Under the pieces are notes generated by a model. That model made no database searches and was not told where the DNA came from. It saw nothing but the letters and a program-made list of their open reading frames with translations. Of a stretch of 64,000 nt of DNA, positions 1-8,080 are shown piece after piece. A program made the position numbers and the translations under genes. Source of the stretch: Nocardiopsis ansamitocini (GTDB lineage Bacteria; Actinomycetota; Actinomycetes; Streptosporangiales; Streptosporangiaceae); assembly GCF_030268225.1 (NCBI RefSeq), contig NZ_BSQG01000003.1:158991-222990 (forward strand), given 5' to 3'. Numbering within the stretch: position 1 is the stretch's first letter; each line of letters opens with the position of its first letter.

Positions 1-286
1 GTCGCGCCGTCGGGGGCCGCGTGGTCGCTGAGGTCCGCGGTGGGTTCGTCGTCCAGGTCGGTGGTTGCGGGGCCGGTGCCCAGGTTGACGGTCGCGCCGT
101 CGGGGGCCGCGTGGTCGCTGAGGTCCGCGGTGGGTTCGTCGTCCAGGTCGGTGGTTGCGGGGCCGGTGCCCAGGTTGACGGTCGCGCCGTCGGGGGCCGC
201 GTGGTCGCTGAGGTCCGCAGTGGGTTCGTCGTCCAGGTCGGTGGTTGCGGGGCCGGTGCCCAGGTTGACGGTCGCGCCGTCGGGGG
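1..286. repeat. 90-bp tandem repeat inside the DUF2510 gene
   Basis: Units at 1-90, 91-180 and 181-270 are identical except for one A/G difference near position 219, which is synonymous on the minus strand (Thr). A fourth unit begins at 271 and diverges after about 16 bases. The period of 90 is a multiple of 3, so the repeats stay in frame. Near-identity points to recent expansion or ongoing homogenisation. Confidence 0.95.
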
Positions 287-506
287 ACTCCTCGGCCGGA
301 ACACGGCCGAGGAGCCCGCTCAGGTCGGTTGTGGCCTCGATGTCGGATTCGCCCTGGCGGTCCCCCGGTGCGGGGGAGCCGGGTTCGCCGCTGAGTTCGG
401 CCAGCGAGCGGACGTGCTGCGTCCAGTCACCGCCGTCCCACCAGCGGAGCTGATCCTTCGCTCCCTCGGGGTCCGCATACCAGCCTGGTTCGATCGATCC
501 ACCCAT
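1..506 (-). CDS. DUF2510 protein with 30-residue tandem repeats (partial)
   Basis: Partial gene: it runs off the left edge with no stop codon. Translation on the minus strand from the ATG at 504-506 opens with a DUF2510 domain at about residues 6-34 (GWYADPEGAKDQLRWWDG, then a WTQHVR-type end). A short acidic Pro/Ser/Gly linker follows, then 30-residue units beginning VNLGTGPATTDLDDEP and ending in PDGAT. Three complete units and the start of a fourth lie in the window. DUF2510 is a short Trp-rich domain of actinobacterial membrane or envelope proteins with no settled function. The strongly acidic repeats suggest a flexible spacer (inference). No strong ribosome site precedes this ATG, so the exact start is uncertain. 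It lies 71 nt downstream of the amidase-like gene on the same strand and could share its transcript. Confidence 0.8.
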   Translation of the reverse strand, partial: MGGSIEPGWYADPEGAKDQLRWWDGGDWTQHVRSLAELSGEPGSPAPGDRQGESDIEATTDLSGLLGRVPAEESPDGATVNLGTGPATTDLDDEPTADLSDHAAPDGATVNLGTGPATTDLDDEPTADLSDHAAPDGATVNLGTGPATTDLDDEPTADLSDHAAPDGA

Positions 507-577
507 GCGCGACAGACTAAACGGTTTTCGGTCCCAAAAGGACCTCGGGGCAGGATCGCCTCGACCGTGACGTCCGA

Positions 578-1240
578 TCAGGACGGGCTGGTCGTCGCAT
601 GTGGACGCGTGCCGTTGTGGCTGCGCCAGACCGGTTGGGGCGAGGTGCTCGGGGCCTGTTCCGGGCGGGGCCGGGGGATCGCCGCACCGCGCATCCGCTC
701 GATGTCGATGGCCCCCGGCCCGTCCGCCTTTGAGCCGGGAACCTGCGACTGGCCGAAATGCCCTCCCTGGGCCCACAGCCGCACGCTTCTCGGACGAGGG
801 AGCGAAGCGGGCCGGGGGATCGGGGACCCGGCCGGCCAGTGGCGCGGGACGCCCCAGGAGTCGAGCCATTCGAGAATACGATCCAGGCCGATGAGCGGGC
901 CGTTCGTGAAGGGGAAGGCAGAATGTCCCAGGACCAGCACCCGCACGCAGACGCGTCCTTCCTGGGCCCAGTCGGTTGCGGTGCCCTGAGGGCGCCTGGT
1001 CGCCGCGGCCGTCGCGGGAAGCAGTTGCACGATCTCACCGTTGACGGGATTCCAGACCAGGTGAGCGGCTCGCTCGTCGTCGCCCAACTCTCGGGCGATT
1101 GCTCTCGCGGACAGTTCTTTCGGGTCCGATTCGGTTGTGTGCCAGACGGCTCTCGGCGCGCCGCCGTGCAGGCGGCCTCCAGTGATCGTGCCGTCCGCCC
1201 GTTCGACACCAGGCATCCACGCGTTGGCCACAGCGGCCAC
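578..1240 (-). CDS. Phage-lysin-like N-acetylmuramoyl-L-alanine amidase homologue, zinc site altered
   Basis: The 220-residue protein resembles Amidase_2-type endolysins of actinobacteria and their phages: an AVWHTTES motif at residues 31-38, LVWNPVNGEIVQLLPA near 61-76, a GLDRILEWLDSWGVP helix near 118-132, and a C-terminal GGHFGQSQVPGS...GPGAID block at about 159-179. As I recall the family, that block reads GHSQVPxxxHxDPG and carries zinc ligands. Here the His after HFG is Gln164 and the Asp before PG is Gly, so the metal site is probably lost and the protein may only bind peptidoglycan. There is no signal peptide. The GTG at 1240 abuts a GAGAGG ribosome site; the in-frame GTG at 1231 has better spacing and may be the real start. 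Family assignment is firm; activity is doubtful. Confidence 0.72.
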   Translation of the reverse strand: MAAVANAWMPGVERADGTITGGRLHGGAPRAVWHTTESDPKELSARAIARELGDDERAAHLVWNPVNGEIVQLLPATAAATRRPQGTATDWAQEGRVCVRVLVLGHSAFPFTNGPLIGLDRILEWLDSWGVPRHWPAGSPIPRPASLPRPRSVRLWAQGGHFGQSQVPGSKADGPGAIDIERMRGAAIPRPRPEQAPSTSPQPVWRSHNGTRPHATTSPS

Positions 1241-1426
1241 CTCTCAGCGAGTTCCCAAGTTCCTGTTCCGCACCGCACCCTTTTGCGTACGCGAATAAGT
1301 CGGGTAAGTCCATAGGCGGCACTCGATGGGCAAGTATGATCTATCTGTCCGGTATGGCTGATTGCCTCTTCGCCCAGTACCCGCGGCCGGATCCGGCCAT
1401 TCGTCGTCCCCCGGCGCGCAATGGGG

Positions 1427-3202
1427 TCAGGGCGTCTCCTCGCCTCCGATCCGCAGGGCGAAGGACTGGAGGAAGATGTCCCCGATTTCGGTGGGGTCGT
1501 TCGTGAAGTAGGCCGCGCCGTTGGTCGCCGCGGCGATCTTCTGGAGGGGTTTCGGGTCCAGGCCCGGCCCGAAGGAGATCGAGACGACGGCTACCGGACG
1601 GTCCTCCATGAACTCCGCTTCCAGGGTGCTCAGCAGCTCGTTCAGGGAGATGCTGTTGTCGTCGTCGTTGTTTCCGTCGCTCAGCACCAGGATCGTGTTC
1701 ACCCGGTCGGGCTTGTAGGTACGCGACATCTCCCGGTGCGCGGCCAGGATCGAGTCGTAGAGTCCGGTGTCCCCATCGGGTTCGGGGGTGATCCGGTCCA
1801 ACGCCTTGGCAAGGGCTTCCTTCTGGGTCTGCTCGCCGACTTCGGCCGAGAGCGGCCTGATCGGAACGGTTTCCCGGTAGTCCAGGTCGTTGTTGATCCG
1901 GACCGAGAACTCCCATACCCCGATTTCGGAATCCGGTTGGAACAGGCTGAGCCCTTGGGCCGCGGCCTTGGTGGTCACCTCCATACGGTTCAGCCCGGTG
2001 CCCGGGACGGGTTCGGCCATCGAACCGGACACGTCGACCAGCGTCAGCAGCCGGGTGCTGAGTTTGAGCTGGTTCCATGACGAGGTCAGCGACCCCAGGG
2101 CCGTGTCGCTGGGAGCGGGCAGGCTGTCGGGGGCCTCGGCTTGGAAGCCGGCATCGGGGTGGAGAGTCCCGGAGTCGGCGCCACCGTCGGGCGAGCGGAA
2201 CCCTTCGGCGCGGATCGCCGCGTGTGCTTCGTCCGTCACGAGCGATTCGCGGAAGAGTTCGATGGCGCGCAGGGTGAGCGCGTCGCCGGAGCGGACCACA
2301 TAGGGGTAGTCGAGGACGTAGGTCCCGCTCTCGGGGTAGTTGACCCGGACCGGGGCGTCGGCGTGTTCGACGTTGTAGCGCCAGGCCGCCTGTTCGCTCA
2401 GGACCAGCACCGGATCGGGGCCCTCTTCCTCGCTGTCGCTGAGCGTGTTGAAGGCGCTCTCCTCGTCGATGGAGACGGTCTGCTGGAGATTTTGCAGCGC
2501 GGCGATGAGTTTGGGCTTGCTGGCCTCGTCACTGCCGATCGCGTCGCTGATCAACGCGAGTGTGGCCAATCCGGACGCGCTGCGCCCGGGGTCCACCAGG
2601 CGCACCCGATAGGCGGGGGTCTTCCCGGAGCCGGGGGCTGCCGTCGGAACCAGGGTCTGCCACGAGAAGGCTTCTCCCGCCTCCTCCGCGTCGGCCGCGG
2701 CCTCGGCCGGCATCGTCAGCACCAGGGGCGAACGGGCGACCGATGTCCCGGTGTCGGTCAAGGTGGTGCTGCCTGCGTCGCGCTTGGCGATCCTGGGCCA
2801 CAGGTTGGAGTCGGGGATCCACACATCGGAGTCGGTGTCGCCAATGGTCGGCCCGGCACCGGTGATCCCGTAGGCGACGTTGGCCGAGTCGATGCCGCGC
2901 ACGTCGACGCGCACACAACGGCCGTCCACGACGCGCTTCTCCCCGTTGAAGGTCCCGGCGAGTTCGGTGAGGACAGGGGCGATCTCGGGGGAGGCCGCGA
3001 CACCGACCGGTAGCTCCTGACCGCGGCACCCGTCCTGACCGCCGAAGACGAACCAGCCGGTCACCCCGAGGCCGAGGAGGATCGCGACGGCACCCGCGAG
3101 TGCGACGAACGCGCGACCCCTGCCGCGATTGCGTCGCTTCCTGCTCGAACGAGGGCGGGGATCGTAGGCGTCGTCGTCGCCGTTTTCGCGGTGGCGTCCC
3201 AA
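1427..3202 (-). CDS. Membrane-anchored substrate-binding/VWA domain protein
   Basis: About 591 residues. A short basic cytoplasmic tail is followed by one transmembrane segment (about 31-54), an extracellular region resembling a periplasmic solute-binding fold (about 60-350), and a C-terminal von Willebrand factor A domain starting near 388 with the metal-binding DVSGSM motif at about 390-395. Proteins with this layout are common in actinomycetes; the binding partner is not evident. I prefer the TTG at 3202 (protein begins GRHRENGDDD after the initiator) because GTGAGG sits 5 nt upstream. The reading frame stays open to a GTG at 3259, which has no good ribosome site. The gene stands alone: the neighbours are the amidase gene downstream and a divergent secreted protein upstream. 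Confidence 0.82.
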   Translation of the reverse strand: MGRHRENGDDDAYDPRPRSSRKRRNRGRGRAFVALAGAVAILLGLGVTGWFVFGGQDGCRGQELPVGVAASPEIAPVLTELAGTFNGEKRVVDGRCVRVDVRGIDSANVAYGITGAGPTIGDTDSDVWIPDSNLWPRIAKRDAGSTTLTDTGTSVARSPLVLTMPAEAAADAEEAGEAFSWQTLVPTAAPGSGKTPAYRVRLVDPGRSASGLATLALISDAIGSDEASKPKLIAALQNLQQTVSIDEESAFNTLSDSEEEGPDPVLVLSEQAAWRYNVEHADAPVRVNYPESGTYVLDYPYVVRSGDALTLRAIELFRESLVTDEAHAAIRAEGFRSPDGGADSGTLHPDAGFQAEAPDSLPAPSDTALGSLTSSWNQLKLSTRLLTLVDVSGSMAEPVPGTGLNRMEVTTKAAAQGLSLFQPDSEIGVWEFSVRINNDLDYRETVPIRPLSAEVGEQTQKEALAKALDRITPEPDGDTGLYDSILAAHREMSRTYKPDRVNTILVLSDGNNDDDNSISLNELLSTLEAEFMEDRPVAVVSISFGPGLDPKPLQKIAAATNGAAYFTNDPTEIGDIFLQSFALRIGGEETP

Positions 3203-3768
3203 GATGTCCTCACTGGGGGAAGTTAGGTATCCATTGGTGTGGGATGGAACGGTACCCACGCCCGCATCCGCGTGGAAGGGCCGAAAGGCGGGTTCGGATC
3301 CCTTGGGGGGAAGACCCGGACGGGGCGCGGACGTGGGACGGGTGACGTGCCGATGGGGTCGGGGAGGAGGGTGAGCGCGGCGGGGAGAGCCCGACCCCCC
3401 CTCTTCTCGTGATTCGATTGTGATCTGCGGGTGGGGTCCGCCGCCGTCCTCCGGTCGGGCCGCGTCGTTTCGCGGACGTCGTCCTGGCTGCGACGGAGCG
3501 GGGGAGTGCGTCGGACGGCTCGGGTGTCGTCCCCGTCCGGCCGGCTTGATCTCAAGGTGCCGCTGTCGGGCAACGCCGCTAGAATGTCGCCGCTCGCGCC
3601 AGTTGTTTCTGGAACGCGCGTGCCGGATGTGTGGTCGTTGTCGACGTGCCGCGGGGGCGGCCGGACGACCCGTCGCACCGGGGCGTGCCGGGGGTCGCGG
3701 GATCGGAGAACGGACGGGGATCCCCGTCGACGTTCTCCGCGATCATCTGACTTCGTAGAGCGGCGGCC
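3203..3768. other. Intergenic region between divergent genes
   Basis: About 560 bp separates the VWA gene (minus) from the SSI-like gene (plus). Several frames are open here, but none shows the strong third-position GC bias of the neighbours or a recognisable motif. I see no convincing gene. It should carry the two divergent promoters, though I could not pick clear -35/-10 pairs. Confidence 0.5.
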
Positions 3769-4275
3769 ATGTCCAAGCTGAACCCCCGTCGAGGCTTCCT
3801 CGGCACGATCGGCACCGTGGTGCTCGGATCACTCTGCCTCGGAGGCGCGGTTGCCTACACCGCTGTTGTGGGGACCTCTCTGGTGGGTCTCCCCGAGACC
3901 ATGCCCGAAGCACAGGAGCTGCACACCATCAGTGGTCTCACCGACCTTCCTCCCGCCCCGGTGGCCTTCCTCAGCGTAGAGGTGGTCGACGGTGAGGACA
4001 GCTACGAGCGGACGCTCAGCTGTTTCGGTGATCCCCTCAGCGACCCCGCCTCCTGCGGAGAGCTCGCCCAGGCCGCGGAACAGGAAGACCCGGCGGGGCC
4101 CTTCGAGGAGGTCTCCAGCGGTTCCATCTGCACCGACGTTGTTTACGGTGCCGAGCATGCCACCATCACCGGGACCTGGGAAGGCGTGGAGATCGCCACG
4201 GAGGTGACCCGTGAGGGCTCCTGCCACGAGGCCCGCTGGCAGCGGCTCACCGCGCTGACCGACCGCCCCGAGTAG
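3769..4275 (+). CDS. Membrane-anchored subtilisin-inhibitor-like (SSI) protein
   Basis: The 168-residue protein has a basic N-terminus and a hydrophobic segment (about 10-38) acting as signal or anchor, a short linker, then a domain matching the Streptomyces subtilisin inhibitor fold. Cysteines at 85, 96, 121 and 152 are spaced as in the two SSI disulfides, and a GTWEG...SCHEARW pattern follows. In classical SSI the reactive loop is Cys-Pro-Met-Val-Tyr; here it reads Cys-Thr-Asp-Val-Val-Tyr, one residue longer and lacking the usual P1. It may therefore not inhibit subtilisins. It is secreted or membrane-tethered and is not in an operon with the TrmH gene 35 bp downstream in any obvious functional sense. 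Confidence 0.68.
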   Translation: MSKLNPRRGFLGTIGTVVLGSLCLGGAVAYTAVVGTSLVGLPETMPEAQELHTISGLTDLPPAPVAFLSVEVVDGEDSYERTLSCFGDPLSDPASCGELAQAAEQEDPAGPFEEVSSGSICTDVVYGAEHATITGTWEGVEIATEVTREGSCHEARWQRLTALTDRPE

Positions 4276-4310
4276 CGCGGCGCTCCGCCGGAGTCGGCGA
4301 GAATGGGGCG

Positions 4311-5153
4311 GTGAACGTCATCGAGGTCCCAGACGCAGCCGACGAACGGCTTGCCGACTACGTCCGACTGCGCGACGTCAACCTTCGTAAGAGCCTGGAG
4401 TCCGAGCACGGCCTCTTCATGGCCGAGGGGGAGAAGGTCGTGCGTCGCGCCCTGCGCGCCGGATACCGCCCGCGCTCGTTCCTGCTGACTCCCCGTCGCC
4501 GTGCCGCTCTGGCCGACCTGGTCGAACAGATGACGGCTCCGGTCTACGTCGTCGCCGAGGAGGTCGCCGAGGCGCTGGTCGGTTTCGACCTTCACCGCGG
4601 CGCTCTCGCTTCCTTCGAGCGCAAACCCCTCCCGGGGATGGACCAGGTACTCGACGGTGCCCGTCGTGTGGTGGTGTTGGAGGACATCGTCGACCACACC
4701 AATGTCGGGGCGATCTTTCGCAGCGCTGCCGGACTGGGGATCGATGCCATCGTGCTCGCGCCCCGTTGCGCCGATCCCCTCTACCGGCGTTCGGTGAAGG
4801 TCTCCATGGGAGCCGTCTTCACCCTGCCCTACACGAGGCTGCACGATTGGTACGGCGGTCTTGCGGATCTGCGCGAACGCGGGTTCCAGCTGTTGGCGAT
4901 GACGCCCGCCCCCGGCTCCGTCCTGCTCGCCGATGCACTGGCCGCCGCCGACGGCGACCGGCACGCCCTGCTGCTGGGAACCGAGGGCGACGGGCTTTCC
5001 TCCCGCTGGATGGAACAGGCCGACGTCCGTGTGCGCATTCCGATGGTCCAGCGTGACGTCGACTCCCTCAACGTCACCGCGGCCGCGGCCATCGCCTGTT
5101 ACGAGATGGTGCGGGGGCACTCGGTGGATCGTGCGGACGCGGGGACGGTCTAG
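4311..5153 (+). CDS. TrmH/SpoU family RNA 2'-O-ribose methyltransferase
   Basis: 280 residues, usual length. The N-terminal part (about 20-105) is a SpoU substrate-binding domain. The C-terminal part is the SPOUT catalytic domain with all three motifs: NVGAIFRSAAGLG (131-143), LLLGTEGDGLS (about 222-232) and DSLNVTAAAAIACYE (about 253-267), which form the trefoil knot that binds S-adenosylmethionine. Family members 2'-O-methylate rRNA or tRNA riboses; the exact nucleotide cannot be read from sequence. It starts at GTG 4311. The 3' end overlaps the convergent lipid kinase gene by 4 nt. Confidence 0.9.
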   Translation: MNVIEVPDAADERLADYVRLRDVNLRKSLESEHGLFMAEGEKVVRRALRAGYRPRSFLLTPRRRAALADLVEQMTAPVYVVAEEVAEALVGFDLHRGALASFERKPLPGMDQVLDGARRVVVLEDIVDHTNVGAIFRSAAGLGIDAIVLAPRCADPLYRRSVKVSMGAVFTLPYTRLHDWYGGLADLRERGFQLLAMTPAPGSVLLADALAAADGDRHALLLGTEGDGLSSRWMEQADVRVRIPMVQRDVDSLNVTAAAAIACYEMVRGHSVDRADAGTV

Positions 5154-6055
5154 ACAGAGGAACCGTGCGGTGCGCCGGAGGGGACGACGAACGTCCATGC
5201 GCCGGGCAGCACATGCCAACTGCGTGCGGTGACGTTCTCGAAGAGCTCACCGTCGTTGCTGGCCGTCACCGATTCGCAGACGAGTGTGACGCTGCGGGCC
5301 TGGCGCCGGTAGACGTCGATCTCCATGGGGTGGGTGCCCCGGTGGAGCCGCACCGCGTGTGCGGCCCGTCGCCAGAACCCGCGCGAGCGCGAGACCACCA
5401 GGTTGATCGTTCCGTTGTCGGCCCGCGCGTCGGGATCGAGCGTCCCCGAACCGCCGCCGATGAACCGGCCGTTGGCCAGCCCCGCCATGAGGACCTTGTG
5501 GCGCGGGCCGATCACCAACTCGTCGTCGGCTTCCACCATCATGCGGTAGCCCTGCGCCGCCCACCCCGCGATCAGCCCGCCCACCGGGAAACTGACCGGG
5601 CCGAGGACCTTTTTCCACTTCGCTGCTTCTTTGGTGGAGTCCGCGCCTATCCCCACGTGCACCGCGTTGACGGTCACCTCTCCGGTGTCGTCCACGAACA
5701 GGTCCAGGGGGGTCGGCGTCCCGGCGAGGAACGCCCGGGCCGCGCCCACCGGGTCGAGCGGGATTCCCAAGCCGCGCGCGAAATCGTTGCCGGTCCCCAG
5801 AGGCAACAGTCCAACGGTGCGTTCGCCCAGCTCGCCGCGGCGGTAGAGGGCGTTGGCCAGGGCGTGCAGACTGCCGTCGCCGCCCGCTACCAGAAGTGTC
5901 TCGTGCCCGCCGTCCAGCACCTCTTCGAGCTCCTTGGCGTCGCTCGAGTAGGCGACCTCCACCGCTTCTGCTCCGGCGATCGTGAGCTCGCCCACCGCGA
6001 TGCGCAGTTGGGTGTCCTCGTTCGTTCCTGCCTTGGAGTTGCTGATTACGAGCAT
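5150..6055 (-). CDS. Diacylglycerol kinase family lipid kinase (YegS/DagK-like)
   Basis: 301 residues. The ATP-binding catalytic domain shows ISNSKAGT at 4-11, the GGDGS loop (about 58-62) and LLPLGTGNDFARGLG (about 83-97), the signatures of DAGK/sphingosine-kinase-type lipid kinases. A second beta-rich domain with NAVHVGIGAD and ANGRFIGGG follows. It would phosphorylate diacylglycerol or a related lipid with ATP at the inner membrane face, recycling lipid for phospholipid synthesis. The ATG at 6055 has GAGGAACGACCTC upstream. It is convergent with the TrmH gene and shares a 4-nt overlap, with no room for a separate terminator. Confidence 0.9.
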   Translation of the reverse strand: MLVISNSKAGTNEDTQLRIAVGELTIAGAEAVEVAYSSDAKELEEVLDGGHETLLVAGGDGSLHALANALYRRGELGERTVGLLPLGTGNDFARGLGIPLDPVGAARAFLAGTPTPLDLFVDDTGEVTVNAVHVGIGADSTKEAAKWKKVLGPVSFPVGGLIAGWAAQGYRMMVEADDELVIGPRHKVLMAGLANGRFIGGGSGTLDPDARADNGTINLVVSRSRGFWRRAAHAVRLHRGTHPMEIDVYRRQARSVTLVCESVTASNDGELFENVTARSWHVLPGAWTFVVPSGAPHGSSV

Positions 6056-6270
6056 GAGGTCGTTCCTCGGGGTGCGAAAGTGAGCCGGCGGAGGCCGGTT
6101 GAGGGGAGACGGACACGCTTCGCGTGGGACGGCGTTCCCCTGGACTTCCTCATACTCCCCCGGAGCGGGCGGATCACACGCCCGAGCAGGAACGGACGCG
6201 TTCCCTGCTGGTAGTTTCGGTCCGATCGTGGTCCAAGCGTGGGTGAGTCGGAGAACGAGGTGGGTGCGGC

Positions 6271-7176
6271 GTGACCGGACGGGTGCTGGTTCCGTGGACG
6301 CAGAACCGGGACAACGCTCCCGACGGACTGCGGGTCGAGGTCTACGACGGAAGCGCCGAACCTCCCGTGGATCTCGACGACGTCGTCTTCTACGTGTTGC
6401 CCTACGGGGCCGAGCCGGTGGACCTGATGCGGCGGATGCCCCGGTTGCGTGCCGCGCAACTGCTCACCGCCGGCTACGAGCACGCGGTGAACGCGTTGCC
6501 CGAGGGGGCCTCCCTGTACAACGGTCGCGGCCTGCACGACGCCAGCACGGCCGAGCACGCACTCGGCCTGATCCTGGCGGCCCAGCGGGAGCTTCCGCTG
6601 TGGGCGGCCGAGCAGTCCCGGCACTCCTGGGACCCGCACTACACCCGCTCGCTCGCCGATTCCCGGGTGCTGATCGTTGGGTACGGCAGCATCGGGGAGG
6701 CGATCGAGGCCAGGCTGCTGCCCTTCGAGACCGATGTGGTCCGCCTTGCCCGCCGGCCCCGCCCCGACGCCGACGTGTACGGCATCGACGCGTTGCACGG
6801 GCTGTTGCCCGAGGCCGATGTCGTGGTGATCGTCGCGCCGCACACACCGGCCACCGAAGGACTCGTCGGAGCGGCCGAGCTCGCGTTGCTGCGCGATGAC
6901 GCACTCGTGGTCAACGTCGGCCGCGGTCCGGTCCTGGACACCGCCGCGCTGCTGGCCGAGAACGGTCGGATCCGCGCCGCGCTGGACGTCACCGACCCCG
7001 AGCCGCTTCCCCCGGGCCACCCCCTGTGGGATGCCCCGGGCGTCTACCTCACCCCGCACGTGGCCGGCGGCTCCGCGACCTTCTATCCCCGGGCGAGGCG
7101 TTTCGTGGACGAGCAGTTGCGCCGGTGGTCCGTCGGCGAGCCACTGCTCAACCGGGTGGCCCTCGACCACGGGTGA
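6271..7176 (+). CDS. D-isomer-specific 2-hydroxyacid dehydrogenase, NAD-binding
   Basis: 301 residues starting at GTG 6271. The NAD-binding Rossmann domain has VGYGSIGEAIE (about 136-146). The active-site triad typical of the family is present: Arg in NVGRGPVLD (about 214-222), Glu in DVTDPEPLP (about 237-245) and His in TPHVAGGSA (about 261-269). It should reduce a 2-keto acid or oxidise a D-2-hydroxy acid with NAD(P); the substrate is not evident. It is a single gene between the lipid kinase (divergent) and an MBL hydrolase (convergent). Compare the dehydrogenase-like protein at 24959, where these residues are lost. Confidence 0.88.
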   Translation: MTGRVLVPWTQNRDNAPDGLRVEVYDGSAEPPVDLDDVVFYVLPYGAEPVDLMRRMPRLRAAQLLTAGYEHAVNALPEGASLYNGRGLHDASTAEHALGLILAAQRELPLWAAEQSRHSWDPHYTRSLADSRVLIVGYGSIGEAIEARLLPFETDVVRLARRPRPDADVYGIDALHGLLPEADVVVIVAPHTPATEGLVGAAELALLRDDALVVNVGRGPVLDTAALLAENGRIRAALDVTDPEPLPPGHPLWDAPGVYLTPHVAGGSATFYPRARRFVDEQLRRWSVGEPLLNRVALDHG

Positions 7177-7241
7177 CGTCGCGTCGTCGAGGGGCGCTCT
7201 CCTCACCCGCGGTCCTGACCGTCGGGACGGGGGATCTGTGC

Positions 7242-8000
7242 TCAGGGGTGCAGCCGGGCCCGTTGCTTCTCGCTCTCCCGGACGAGCCAGGGCTCCGTCA
7301 GTCGCGCGTCCGCGCAAGGGCTGTTGCGCCGTAGCCCGTCGAGGTAACGGCGGTCCGCCGCCACCCGCTCGTGGAACGCCGTGGCGTCTCCCACCGATCC
7401 GTGGCCGCACACCACGTGGCGCACCGGCAGTGCGGCCAGCCGGTCCAGGCCGGCCGAGTAGTCGCCGAGCGGGTCGGCCCCGGTCAGGTCCAGCAAGGGG
7501 ATCTCGATGTCGGAGCACATGTCCCCGCAGATCAGCACCCCCGTATCGGGGAGAAACAGTGCGGCGTGTCCGGCGGAGTGCCCGTCATGAGCCACGACGA
7601 CCGCCTCCGTGCCCGGCCAGGGAAGGCGGTCGGCCCCTTCGGGCAGTGGGGTGAGCGCGCCCACCAGCCGCAGGTCATGGCCCGGCGCGTCCGCCGCCAG
7701 TTCGGCGAGCAGTTCCGCGCGGTTGGTGTGTGCGGCTTCCACGGCCCGCGCGGTCGCGTACCGTGGGACCTCTCCCAGGTCGGAGTGCCAGAGCACGTGG
7801 TCCCAGTGCGCGTGTGTGGAGAAGCCCGCGGTTACCGTCAGCCCGTGTCCGCGCACCGCAACGCCCAGTGCCACTATCTCGGCCACCGCGACCCCGGGGT
7901 CCACCACCAGGCACTCGTTCCCGGAGACGATCACTGTCGAATTCGTCCGGCACCACGGGGAGGTGCCCACCAGCACACCGGGTGCGATCTCGCTCAGCAT
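7242..8000 (-). CDS. MBL-fold metallo-hydrolase
   Basis: 252 residues with a complete metallo-beta-lactamase metal site: THAHWDH (HxHxDH) near residues 62-68, a further His in HDGHSAGHAALF, Asp in LICGDMCSD and His in VVCGHGSVG. This is a glyoxalase-II-like or general thioester/lactonase-type hydrolase; the substrate cannot be assigned. The ATG at 8000 has AGGATGG upstream. It is divergent from the polymerase gene, with 80 bp between the starts for both promoters. Confidence 0.87.
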   Translation of the reverse strand: MLSEIAPGVLVGTSPWCRTNSTVIVSGNECLVVDPGVAVAEIVALGVAVRGHGLTVTAGFSTHAHWDHVLWHSDLGEVPRYATARAVEAAHTNRAELLAELAADAPGHDLRLVGALTPLPEGADRLPWPGTEAVVVAHDGHSAGHAALFLPDTGVLICGDMCSDIEIPLLDLTGADPLGDYSAGLDRLAALPVRHVVCGHGSVGDATAFHERVAADRRYLDGLRRNSPCADARLTEPWLVRESEKQRARLHP

Positions 8001-8080
8001 GACGCCATCCTGGCATCCGCGCGTGTGGCGGCCTGCGATCCGACCGGGCGATTGTCACCGGCGCACAGCAGACTGGGGGC

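Noticed and set aside
1385-1398. GGCCGGATCCGGCC palindrome as terminator of the VWA gene
   Set aside because: A continuous palindrome leaves almost no loop and no T-run; kept out of the feature list.
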